From NCBI RefSeq assembly GCF_000482865.1, contig NZ_AXWW01000042.1, positions 1 to 64,000 on the forward strand: a DNA stretch of 64,000 nucleotides. The letters are read 5' to 3'. Below the pieces are notes generated by a model. It saw only the letters and a list, made by a program, of their open reading frames with translations, was not told where the DNA came from and did not search any database. This document shows, one piece after another, positions 47,901-54,620 of this stretch (its first letter is position 1; the number at the start of each line of letters is the position of its first letter). Both the position numbers and the translations under genes were made by a program. Source of the DNA: Actinokineospora inagensis DSM 44258. Its GTDB lineage: Bacteria; Actinomycetota; Actinomycetes; Mycobacteriales; Pseudonocardiaceae.

Positions 47901-50787
47901 CGACGTCGACGCCGCGTGGCAGCAGAAGGTCGTCGACCAGCTCACCGGCCTGTTCACCAACCCGGCCGAGTGGGTGAACCTGCGTGACGTGCTCGGCGGT
48001 CAACGGGCGATCTCGGTGCCCGAACACGGCATCCTCACCACCGACGTCGTCGACCTGCGGATCACCGCGGTCCCGGCCGCGCCCGGCAGCACGCCGGGGC
48101 GGGCAGGACCGGCGGCCGACGCGCTGGTGCCCAACTCGCTGACGCAGTACACCTACTCCGGGGCCACGAAGGTGCGGCAGGAAAGCAGCGCGAGCGGGTA
48201 CTCGATCGGCCTGCAGGGCGACGGCACCGCGACCCAACCGAGTTCGGCGGCCACGCTGGGCGTGGCCACCGCGATCGGCAAGCAGACCGCGACCAGCGAG
48301 ACGCTGCCGGGGTCGGGCGCCAAGCGGCCGATGATGACGGTCACCTACAGCGCGCTCGACCGGACGAACCACGACATCACCTACCAGGTGGAGATCACCC
48401 GCAGGCAGCGGCCGATGCCGGTGACCGATGCCGTGACGCTGACCGCCGCCCGGTACTTCGACCGGGTCTTCGGCGACGCCGCGCCGCCGGTCCCGGTGGC
48501 GGGCTCGGTCCACCTGGTGTCACCTGCCGCGCACACGTCACCGCCGCTGGCCCGACCCGATGTGGCGCCCGCGTTCACCGTGTTCCGGCACAACCCGCTG
48601 GACGCAGGCGGTGTCGAGCAGACTGTGCTCGACCCGACGTCGATGTGGTACATCGAGCGGCTCGGGTCGACCACGACCGGGGCCATCCGGGACGCCGCCT
48701 ACGCCCAACTCGGCGCGACCCCGCTGGACCCCGGGCAGTCGATCAACCAGGTGGTCACCGCCGCGGCGGGCAAGCCGTCGCGGTTCACGAACCGGGGCGA
48801 ACCGTCCGAACCCGTGCTGCACACGCTGACCGCGGGCCAGTCGCTCTACCACGGCGCGTGGGCGATGTTCACCAGCGACGCCTACTCGGCCAGGGAAGTC
48901 CTCGCGCCCAAACGCCTGCTGGGTGAGGAGACCTTCGACTTCCAAGTCCGCGCCCGCCTGGTGCCCGGCACCTTCACCAAGGTGCCGCAGGGGCCGGACG
49001 CGCGGCCCGTCACGCACACCCGGGAACTCGAGGACGTCAAGGTGCACGGCTTCTCCCGGGTGGTCACGCGGTTGCGCGGCCTGTCCGTGGCGGCGCAGTC
49101 CACGCAGATCTCCGACACCGGGATCGCCACGACGGTGGCCTCAGCGGTCGGCGGGGACACCGGGATCGGCCGCCAACAGACCTCGTCGACCGCCGAATAC
49201 GGCGTGGGGCTGGTGACGCAGGAGGGCGAGTCCTACCTGTTCCGGGTGGACGCCGAGTACTACGTGTCCACCGCGGCCGGGAAGGCGGCCGCGCCGGGCG
49301 AGGCCCGCACCGGGTTCGACGCCTTCGGGTCGACCACGATGAGGATCACCTCCCGCCAGGACGTCCTGGTCCGCGTCTGGGAGGCCACCGCCCTGCGCGA
49401 GGGTCTGATCACCCTGTCCGACGTCTGGGAGCGCGGCGGGGTCACCCTGCCCGCCGGGCTGACCTACACCGCCACCCACGACGGTCTCGTCGTGCACCGG
49501 GCGGGCGACCAGCCTGCCGCGCCGCCCGCGGACCAGACCGGTTCGCGCACCGACGACCGGGGCCGCGTCCTGCACATCGCCCCGGGCGTCGCCCGCGGCG
49601 ACATCGAGGCGTTCACCGAAGCCCTGCCGGACAACCAGCGCCCTGCCGACATCCGCGACCTGGCCGCCATGCACGCCGACACCACCGGGAGGCCGGCCCA
49701 GCCCAGCACAATCACCGAGGTCGAGGTCAGCCCACCCGTCGCGGAGGCCCGGTTGGAGTCCGACGAGGTCGTGGTCGACCACCCGGTCGTCCCGGTACCG
49801 CGACCCGGGGAGGTGGGTGCGGCACTGCCCAGCGCCCGGCACGCGGACCCGCGCGGTTGGGCAGACCGGGTCAACGGCACCGGTGGTACGTCGGCGGCCG
49901 ACGGTTTGGCGGCCGCCCGGCGGTTCCACTCGATCTACCAAGGCGAACACCTCGTCGTCGAGCACGAGGGCCAGTCCGCGATCGACCACCCGCTGGAGTT
50001 CTTCTTCTACGGCCGAACCGGGCTGGACGTGGTGGTCGACCGGGTCACCCACGGCGGGCCGGGCTCCGACGCCATCGTGGTCACCAAGCACGACAGCGGT
50101 GCGGTGCGCGCGTGGAACCTGGTCAACCACAAGGGCACGGTGCTGCTCGTCAACCCGCTCAACGGCACGCACCAACTCGCCGCCGCGGCCGACATCGCCG
50201 ACTCCACCGAGATTTTCGCGGTCCCGTTCGACAGCGCCAACAACCACATCGGACCCGAGTCCGGGCCGACACACCTGCCCGCCGGAATCGTCCGCGAGTA
50301 CGAAGAGGCGACGAGCGCCTTCACCGAGCCACTGGGCGACTCGGCGGGCCGCGCACCCACCGCACTTCCCGACCACCTCAACCGGGTCGACCACGAGCTG
50401 ACCGTCAACTGGCAGGTCGCGGCCGAGGTGACCGGGCGACCACGGCGAACCCTGCTGGACCGCATCGCCGCGTTGGGGGCACACCGGACCCGAGTGATCG
50501 AGACCCACCTACGAGCGGCCGCCGCACGCGGCAGCGTGATCACACTGCCCGACGGCATCGGCAACCTCGTCCCCTACCGCGGCGGCTGGGTCCTGCTCTC
50601 CCCAGCGCCGGTACCGGCGGGGACGGTGGCCCACTTCGCCTGGGTCCTCAATGGACAGATCACGGCCATGGTGGTCGGCGCGGACCTCGACGACCTCCGC
50701 CACCTGCGTTTCCCCCCACGCGGCCGCCCGCTACCGGTGGACGAAGACCCCGCCGACGACCGCCAACTCACGGGAACAGACCGGTGA
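41917..50787 (+). CDS. Giant CpnT/WXG100-like protein, paralogue without active Tox-PL site
   Basis: 2956 residues, homologous to the preceding giant gene over most of its length. N-terminal 300 residues nearly match (MAMMVPDDVRRMFLVITGEE; WAHTVPELVSEIGVEAFHEV). Residues about 345-690 are a Thr/Pro/Ala linker with runs such as TTTTTTTTGTT; the internal Tox-PL domain of the first protein is absent. Residues 690-930 are Ala-rich helices (VRRAVTTVRTEVAAAEHAAE). The beta-rich modules follow (GGGGGYRIGTDDILAIP; YSGPTVLLALDARFTFTGD; YLFRVDAEYYVS). The end domain aligns with that of the first protein, but the positions of the triad are Ala2660, Arg2731 and Asn2746, so it cannot be a thiol enzyme. 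Both share the tail LVPYRGGWVLLS and DLRHLxFPPRGRPLP. Likely exported by a type VII-like route; no immunity gene follows. Confidence 0.75.
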   Translation: MAMMVPDDVRRMFLVITGEEWPDANEDRLHALAEAWETAANRLSGELAPELLKAVVAIRSTFNGATEQAFAAKMSPFVEGSDNYIAAAAEQFHGLAKYLHDLAVDVEYIKLVSVLSLIALIVEIAWAVSVAAETGGASIAWIAERVAFVRMLLRTALGRLALRFAQAEMIGMAFQVVIDAVAQGMQFAMGTRYQWNTGYTTNALGVGALGGVLMIPLAGVGEMLSHLAAQGVESVLSKFAKFAKSMPGWAHTVPELVSEIGVEAFHEVFTETLYNFLTTGEFSMNVFSATSGGISGMGGAAGRSIRHAGTGHAPALHPAGGPTVHSGPHGTPAHLVDEHVQLPVSLPVNTVAHTPTPLTGITTTPITAEQPAGRTTATPTTPTTVTAAAGARPNTHATTTTPNAATPGTTTTNGHPNAAATTTAPGTRSTSVSTPPPTTTTTATPGTHQPTATTTTTGSPAGNTPHPTTTTTTTTTGTTADTTSHSLVTATATTAYQTTPQATTTTPNTGSTPGSAQSPTGTTKAAAPTTVSGQPDTRPTATSSTATNGQRAVDSPTTTVAGVESTTATTETSGGLIDTRAITSAPGTEWRAENSPKTGSPSAAPVAATAGGQSSAPVTTTPTSPAKTPTVDAPKTVAPGTSVTTEPTAAPATATAGGLPTTRTAPVDAGVPSSVAPSVPAAAAHVTETVRQLRDQVAGRVSDVRRAVTTVRTEVAAAEHAAEVAGAGAEAALRRLDQGLTAAGMNRSGALRSPTEAMADFDALQAHLDRYDEFIAGLTEDGAHDVAGMVTEWREELAATVDGLRRTMDTAVAAAGAATTAATHAANAALALAEIHSTTELVQGAHDQVSSALRDIAALPSDAAEDTVAAHVAAGRSGLDLATTSAESVAIAVASARDHAAAAQAAAAQGTIERGTTLLRGLPFTSRIGVEAVGREPLAGIATELFDTDLGAADDFTRVAADALRDNMAAIVNQGHEVTVGDGSARVWLQGRVVAPDDTRVEAWDAPRRYARPDVIKVEGADRQDARTATSAANRALRVPLNVTDFTPFLRGGFTPAVVSRRVDSVVVADSTTRPDARTGDRSIVRADVVITATRLGTDDHGTHSAQTSVPVELRVPLVTPAPTDHVPTGTTTESAATPPATRRRVRFQLPDSDNRAVLAGQAETRVEHELTRAVVGQVGQAHRTEVASFLGSADLLRLPDNDNASTRIGDLPVRVTAGPLAVSLVGVSGGLLEQRAGTTATRVELSGSDFAPGVGFGGGYDNGTTRWFVGATADFSTQRSGGMVVGNEAAVERFSVRTTLEYRMHRPITVTVASGQSISGAASGLVSLSVTRAAELGLPVPEHLAASTVTERIGGGGGYRIGTDDILAIPGEQRIVDFISEGLDPVGQAAVRQMFDDHPKAVAAIFDSLHGGHPVTWRTGNRLHVLDIQSTIVPPRETHPSGQSNSTALDQVTRQQQVIAHAGRDIRIGVGAEVRHLLDDAPATGGGPTALLPRLSLAGSWTRSITTTLGSNGRDSRNSTYGGEHRGFTGDLNLVVTHREIALPTRLQDSLFFGRMIGGPRAADRLIEPTAAEVGQPGQDHRQSPPNSNLVRRTTVTEAVAVTTAGDKLAWADQALMSTPGFEPGIYVGAPPPLPEHIQARAVRPAMFGAVAAIVHARTTPRLVEAGQIAVAKSIKVLADPGGGGRRPDPAVRVSPPGAGLWPSWGQRELTESVRFNGESARVLQYRLSPLSKPGSDSAAVMRQFVSQVGARGFAVLGLDGQVSGPHPLLAPGTFTTLGGAISGRVEFLSPRVVDTRTVNTLHRRADGDHPVSSATTHQHSGDAALTFFSAPRRRSDFGGQVQLQVAGNLRRGQTAVNEFSTGSRQIFNYSGPTVLLALDARFTFTGDLAVETLLRTNRAETIQVTVDEPEAFLVEVPARTAEAILTELGQPIPAELTNLLAAATPAPTAVPGSQQLLPDGAGYLAYGPAAVIKSELVGTDAPLAGVRARLTELDVDAAWQQKVVDQLTGLFTNPAEWVNLRDVLGGQRAISVPEHGILTTDVVDLRITAVPAAPGSTPGRAGPAADALVPNSLTQYTYSGATKVRQESSASGYSIGLQGDGTATQPSSAATLGVATAIGKQTATSETLPGSGAKRPMMTVTYSALDRTNHDITYQVEITRRQRPMPVTDAVTLTAARYFDRVFGDAAPPVPVAGSVHLVSPAAHTSPPLARPDVAPAFTVFRHNPLDAGGVEQTVLDPTSMWYIERLGSTTTGAIRDAAYAQLGATPLDPGQSINQVVTAAAGKPSRFTNRGEPSEPVLHTLTAGQSLYHGAWAMFTSDAYSAREVLAPKRLLGEETFDFQVRARLVPGTFTKVPQGPDARPVTHTRELEDVKVHGFSRVVTRLRGLSVAAQSTQISDTGIATTVASAVGGDTGIGRQQTSSTAEYGVGLVTQEGESYLFRVDAEYYVSTAAGKAAAPGEARTGFDAFGSTTMRITSRQDVLVRVWEATALREGLITLSDVWERGGVTLPAGLTYTATHDGLVVHRAGDQPAAPPADQTGSRTDDRGRVLHIAPGVARGDIEAFTEALPDNQRPADIRDLAAMHADTTGRPAQPSTITEVEVSPPVAEARLESDEVVVDHPVVPVPRPGEVGAALPSARHADPRGWADRVNGTGGTSAADGLAAARRFHSIYQGEHLVVEHEGQSAIDHPLEFFFYGRTGLDVVVDRVTHGGPGSDAIVVTKHDSGAVRAWNLVNHKGTVLLVNPLNGTHQLAAAADIADSTEIFAVPFDSANNHIGPESGPTHLPAGIVREYEEATSAFTEPLGDSAGRAPTALPDHLNRVDHELTVNWQVAAEVTGRPRRTLLDRIAALGAHRTRVIETHLRAAAARGSVITLPDGIGNLVPYRGGWVLLSPAPVPAGTVAHFAWVLNGQITAMVVGADLDDLRHLRFPPRGRPLPVDEDPADDRQLTGTDR

Positions 50788-50793
50788 AGCGGC

Positions 50794-53700
50794 CTACCCA
50801 GGCGGTGTCGCGCCGGTGGTGACCGGGGTGCGTTGGTCGTCGCCGGTGTCGACGTGGACCGGTGGTGGGACGACGGGGGTGCTGGGCGGTAGGTAGATCT
50901 CGCCGTTCTTGCAGTAGACGACGACCCGGCGAACGGCGCCGCCGCCTATGTAGCCCGCCGGGTTGCCCTGGCGGGCGAACCTCGCGGCCACCTCGGCCCG
51001 GGTGACGTTGGGCGCGGTGATGTGGGTTTCGACGTCGCGGAAACCGAACCTGACCGCTTTCTCGTGGGCGACCACGGCGGACTCGTACACCTTGGCGGCT
51101 CCGACCGCGCCCGCCTGGGGCGGTCCCTTGAGTTGCAGCGGGCGCGGTGGCTTGCCGATCGTGCCGTCGATGCCGCCGAAGTCGTCGCCGAACAGTTCGA
51201 CCGGTTCGCCGGTGGACCGGGCGACGCCCTGGGCCTGGGTGATCTCGGCGTTGGACGGTGGCCGTTCGTTGTAGCGGATGCTCACGTTGCCGCCCACGTC
51301 CTGCGGCCCGTTCGCCATGGCCGGGTTGAGCGGGTCCGACTGGTTGGTGGCGTTGGCCCGGTCCCGCGCCTGCTGAGCCGCCTCCACATCGGCCTGTTTG
51401 CCCATCTCCGCCGCGGCCACCCGGCGCAGTTGGTCCGGCGTCATCGCCTTGAGCTTCGCCTCGAACTCCGGGGTGAGCTTCCCCGCGGCCCGCCTGCCCG
51501 CGATGAACCGGTCGAACGCGGCCTGCTCGCCCGCGGTCAGCCCGGCCCGACCGGGGAACCCGACCTCCGGGGACGCGACGGCGGGCGCCTTGGGGGTGTC
51601 GACGACCGGGCGGGTGGTCGGCGGCGGGTTCGGCAGCCCGACGGCGGTGCGGGCGCGGAGCTTGATCCGCTCGCGGATCGCCGCCAACGCGCTCGCCGCC
51701 TTGGGGAAGCGGGCCAGCAGGACCTTGCCGAGCTTCTGGCCGATGGCGGCGATGAGCACCAGCGCGAGGGTGATGCCGAGCGAGATCACGGAGTCGGCCA
51801 TGACGCCGTAGTCGTCACCGAGTTGGTCGACCGTGCGGCCGGGTCGGCTCAGGTTCGACCACGCCTTGGCGATGCTCGCCACCTGGAGGACCACGTCGGC
51901 GGCCAACAGGGTGAGGCCGACGGCCAGCATCGCGCCCTCGCCGACGATCGGGGTGCCGAGGATCGACCCGGCGATGAAGGCGGCGATCGACACCTGGGCG
52001 AACAGCGTCGACAGGATGGCCATCAGCTCGCGGGCCGCTTTCAGGCCCGCGTCGACGGCGTCGCTGAACCGCCCGGCGAACAGGTCCTTGAGCGCCTGCC
52101 AGACGGCGGTGAGCATCGGCGGCAGGTGCCGGTACAGCGACACGAACGGCACGAAGATCTCCAGCAGGGCGTCCAGGACCACGCTGCCCCAGTGACCGCC
52201 GAGGTACGCCAGCCGCGCCTTCAGGAACTCCCAGAGGATGTCGGCGTGCGACGGGGGTGCCCCTTCTTGCTGTGTGGGCGTGGCTTCCTGGCGCTGGACC
52301 GTGCGCTGGACGGCGGCTGCCTGCTCCTGGCCACCGCCGAACAGGGGCGCGACGTGCTGGTCATACATCTCGTGCGACTTCTCCGGCACCGCGGCGACCA
52401 TGCCGCCGACCTGGGCCCGGTACGGGGCGACGAAAGCACCCGGGTCGCGCACCGCCCGCACGAGCCCGGACAGGGCCTTGTTACCGGTGATCCGCAGCAG
52501 CTCACGCACCCGCCCGGCGAACGCCAGCACGGCCCGGCCCGCCGCGATCACGCCCCGGACCAAGCCGGTCAGCCGGTCACGCAGCCAGCCGCCCACGGCC
52601 CGCAGCGCAGACCACAGCGAGCGCAGGACCCCGGCCGCGAACCCGCGCAGCCGGTCGACCAGCCTGCCCAACGTCGCCCTGGCCGCGGCCACGACCCGCC
52701 GGATGGTCGCGACGGCGGCGCGCGCGGCGGACGCCAGGCGAGCACCGACCCGCCCCGCGATCTCGCGCGCGGCGGCAACGAACCGCCCGACGCGGTCGAC
52801 GATGGCCTGGCGGACGCGGTCGAACAGTCCCCGCACCCGGTTGAGGGCCGCGTCCAGTACCGACCGGGCCGCCGACGCCACGGCCGACAGGCCCGAGCGC
52901 ACCGCCCCCACGGCACTGCTCGCCGCGCTCTTGATCCGCCCCCACAGGGAACGCTGCACGGGCGCGCCCGGTGGAGTCCCGCCCTGCCGGTCCGCTTCGC
53001 CCCGGGCGCTGGACATGATCGTGGTGGCCTCGGCGTTGGCCGCGCCTGCCTGTTGCTCGACATCGGCGCTCGCGCCCGCCCGCAAGGCCCCCAACTCGGC
53101 GCGACCCGCAGCGGCGGCGTGGCCGCTCTCGGTGCGCCACGCCTGTTTGTGCGCGTCGACCTCGCCTGTCGTGCGGGCGTCGAGTGCTCGGGCCTCGCCG
53201 CCGACCGTCTCCTGCTCGGCCTCGACGGCACTGTCATGCGCGGCGCGGGCGTCGCCGGTCACCTGGGCGTGCTGGGCGACGGCCGCTTCCTGCTCTTGCT
53301 GAGCGGCGCCCGCCGTCGCCGAGAGCCTGCCGCCGAAGCCTGCGTCCAGCACCCGGGCCACCGCGGGCTCGATGGTGGGGATGCCCGCCAGCTCGGGCGC
53401 GGGCGCGGCGATGGGCGGAAGCGGGTCCCGGGCGACGGTGCCGAGCGCGGCGGAGGCGCCCATCGGGCCGACCCGTAGTGCGTCGGCCTGGCCCGCGGCG
53501 GCGCGACCGGCGGCATCGACGGCGTCGCCCTCGGCCCGCTCCCGGGTCGCCAGGCCCGCGGTGGTGGACCCGGTGGCCAGGCTGTCCCCGTCGCCCGCGG
53601 GGACCGGCGGCACTCCCGCGCCCACCTCGGCGACGGCCGGTATCGAGGGTTCGGCGAGAACCGGTTCCGGCGTCACGGGGAGACCCGAGGGGGCGGGCGC

Positions 53701-53958
53701 CGCCGTCAGCAGGGCGCCTGCCGCGCCTGCGGCTTGCTGGTGCGCACCGGCCATGCCCCGGGCCAAGGCCGCGACATCGCCCGCGAACGTGCTGGGCTTG
53801 ATCGCCCCGCCCGAGCCGCCGCCGATGAGGCCCGCGATCGCCCGGTTCCCGGCCGCGCGCTGGAGGGCCGTCACCGCCCGCATCGGCGCTCGGACGCCGT
53901 TGGCGGTCCTGTCCGCCGTGGCGACCTGGCTCGCAGCGACGCCCCGTTGGCGGTCCAC
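50794..53958 (-). CDS. Large cargo-type protein with LQRAAGN motif and nuclease-like C-terminal tip
   Basis: 1054 residues. The N terminus has VTALQRAAGNRAIAGLI (LQRAAGN at 32-38), the motif found at the start of actinobacterial eCIS-associated proteins. Residues 60-330 are low-complexity Ala/Gly/Glu. After VQRSLWGRIKSAASSAVGAV comes a very long run of amphipathic helices (to about 520), a second VQRTVQRQEATPTQQEG linker, then hydrophobic helices (FVSLYRHLPPMLTAVWQALK; GEGAMLAVGLTLLAADVVLQ) that may insert in membranes. The tip (about 900-1020) has E921, GIDG with Asp931, and PLQLK with Lys944, a layout compatible with a PD-(D/E)xK nuclease fold; YCKNGEIYLPP follows. No signal peptide. It ends seven bases from the second giant gene, convergent. 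Operon with the two genes upstream is likely. Confidence 0.7.
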   Translation of the reverse strand: MDRQRGVAASQVATADRTANGVRAPMRAVTALQRAAGNRAIAGLIGGGSGGAIKPSTFAGDVAALARGMAGAHQQAAGAAGALLTAAPAPSGLPVTPEPVLAEPSIPAVAEVGAGVPPVPAGDGDSLATGSTTAGLATRERAEGDAVDAAGRAAAGQADALRVGPMGASAALGTVARDPLPPIAAPAPELAGIPTIEPAVARVLDAGFGGRLSATAGAAQQEQEAAVAQHAQVTGDARAAHDSAVEAEQETVGGEARALDARTTGEVDAHKQAWRTESGHAAAAGRAELGALRAGASADVEQQAGAANAEATTIMSSARGEADRQGGTPPGAPVQRSLWGRIKSAASSAVGAVRSGLSAVASAARSVLDAALNRVRGLFDRVRQAIVDRVGRFVAAAREIAGRVGARLASAARAAVATIRRVVAAARATLGRLVDRLRGFAAGVLRSLWSALRAVGGWLRDRLTGLVRGVIAAGRAVLAFAGRVRELLRITGNKALSGLVRAVRDPGAFVAPYRAQVGGMVAAVPEKSHEMYDQHVAPLFGGGQEQAAAVQRTVQRQEATPTQQEGAPPSHADILWEFLKARLAYLGGHWGSVVLDALLEIFVPFVSLYRHLPPMLTAVWQALKDLFAGRFSDAVDAGLKAARELMAILSTLFAQVSIAAFIAGSILGTPIVGEGAMLAVGLTLLAADVVLQVASIAKAWSNLSRPGRTVDQLGDDYGVMADSVISLGITLALVLIAAIGQKLGKVLLARFPKAASALAAIRERIKLRARTAVGLPNPPPTTRPVVDTPKAPAVASPEVGFPGRAGLTAGEQAAFDRFIAGRRAAGKLTPEFEAKLKAMTPDQLRRVAAAEMGKQADVEAAQQARDRANATNQSDPLNPAMANGPQDVGGNVSIRYNERPPSNAEITQAQGVARSTGEPVELFGDDFGGIDGTIGKPPRPLQLKGPPQAGAVGAAKVYESAVVAHEKAVRFGFRDVETHITAPNVTRAEVAARFARQGNPAGYIGGGAVRRVVVYCKNGEIYLPPSTPVVPPPVHVDTGDDQRTPVTTGATPPG

Positions 53959-54043
53959 CGCGCCACCGTAGGCCCGGCACTCGTGCGGCCACCACCGGTC
54001 GCGCGAAGTCTGCCCTTGAGGACGTTCCCAGTGGCCCGAACGG

Positions 54044-54598
54044 TCAGATCAGGTGCCAGCCCGCGAGGTGTTCGAACTGGCGGAGGTACGTGTCGGTCGC
54101 CTCAGCGAGGGTTCCCGACCGGGGCCCCAGCCGGGTGGCGGCGATCAAGGCGGCCGGATCTTCGTCTTCGACACCCACGGCGACCGCCAACTGCAGGTCG
54201 TCGTCCACGAACCGACCGTCGCGGGCAATCGCCGCCGCCAGGGCCATGGTCAGGGCGGTCAGCACGGCGTCCGGCCTGCGGACGGGACTGAACACCAGGC
54301 CGCCGCCGCCCGCCACCGTGGGCATGAGGACGACCACGGTGCCCGCCTCGTCGACCACCTCCACCAGGGGATCCGGCACGCCGGGGCCGATCAGGGTCGA
54401 ACCGAGGTCGTCCTCGCCGAGCCGCCGACCGGGATCGACCACCTGCCCCCGGTCCCGCCTGCGCCCAGCCACCAGCGCGAGCGCCGGAACATCCGCCAGC
54501 CCGAGCAGATCAGCGGCGACGCGGCGAGCACCCACCACCAACTCCGCCAGCGGCAACGGCCGCCGAATCCGCGCCTGGAAGTCAAGAGACACAGCCAA
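54044..54598 (-). CDS. Unknown 184-residue protein between NACHT and cargo-type genes
   Basis: Not recognised. It starts MAVSLDFQARIRRPLPLAEL; the second half is a regular alternating pattern (EVVDEAGTVVVLMPTVAGGG, LVFSPVRRPDAVLTALTMAL), acidic near the end (VGVEDEDPAALIAATRLG), and ends YLRQFEHLAGWHLI. There is no signal peptide or membrane helix. It lies 22 bases after the NACHT gene and 85 before the cargo-type gene on the same strand. Immunity protein for the nuclease-like tip, or a chaperone/adaptor for it, are both possible from position only. Confidence 0.65.
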   Translation of the reverse strand: MAVSLDFQARIRRPLPLAELVVGARRVAADLLGLADVPALALVAGRRRDRGQVVDPGRRLGEDDLGSTLIGPGVPDPLVEVVDEAGTVVVLMPTVAGGGGLVFSPVRRPDAVLTALTMALAAAIARDGRFVDDDLQLAVAVGVEDEDPAALIAATRLGPRSGTLAEATDTYLRQFEHLAGWHLI

Positions 54599-54620
54599 AG
54601 CTTACGTCCGCCCCGCAGGA

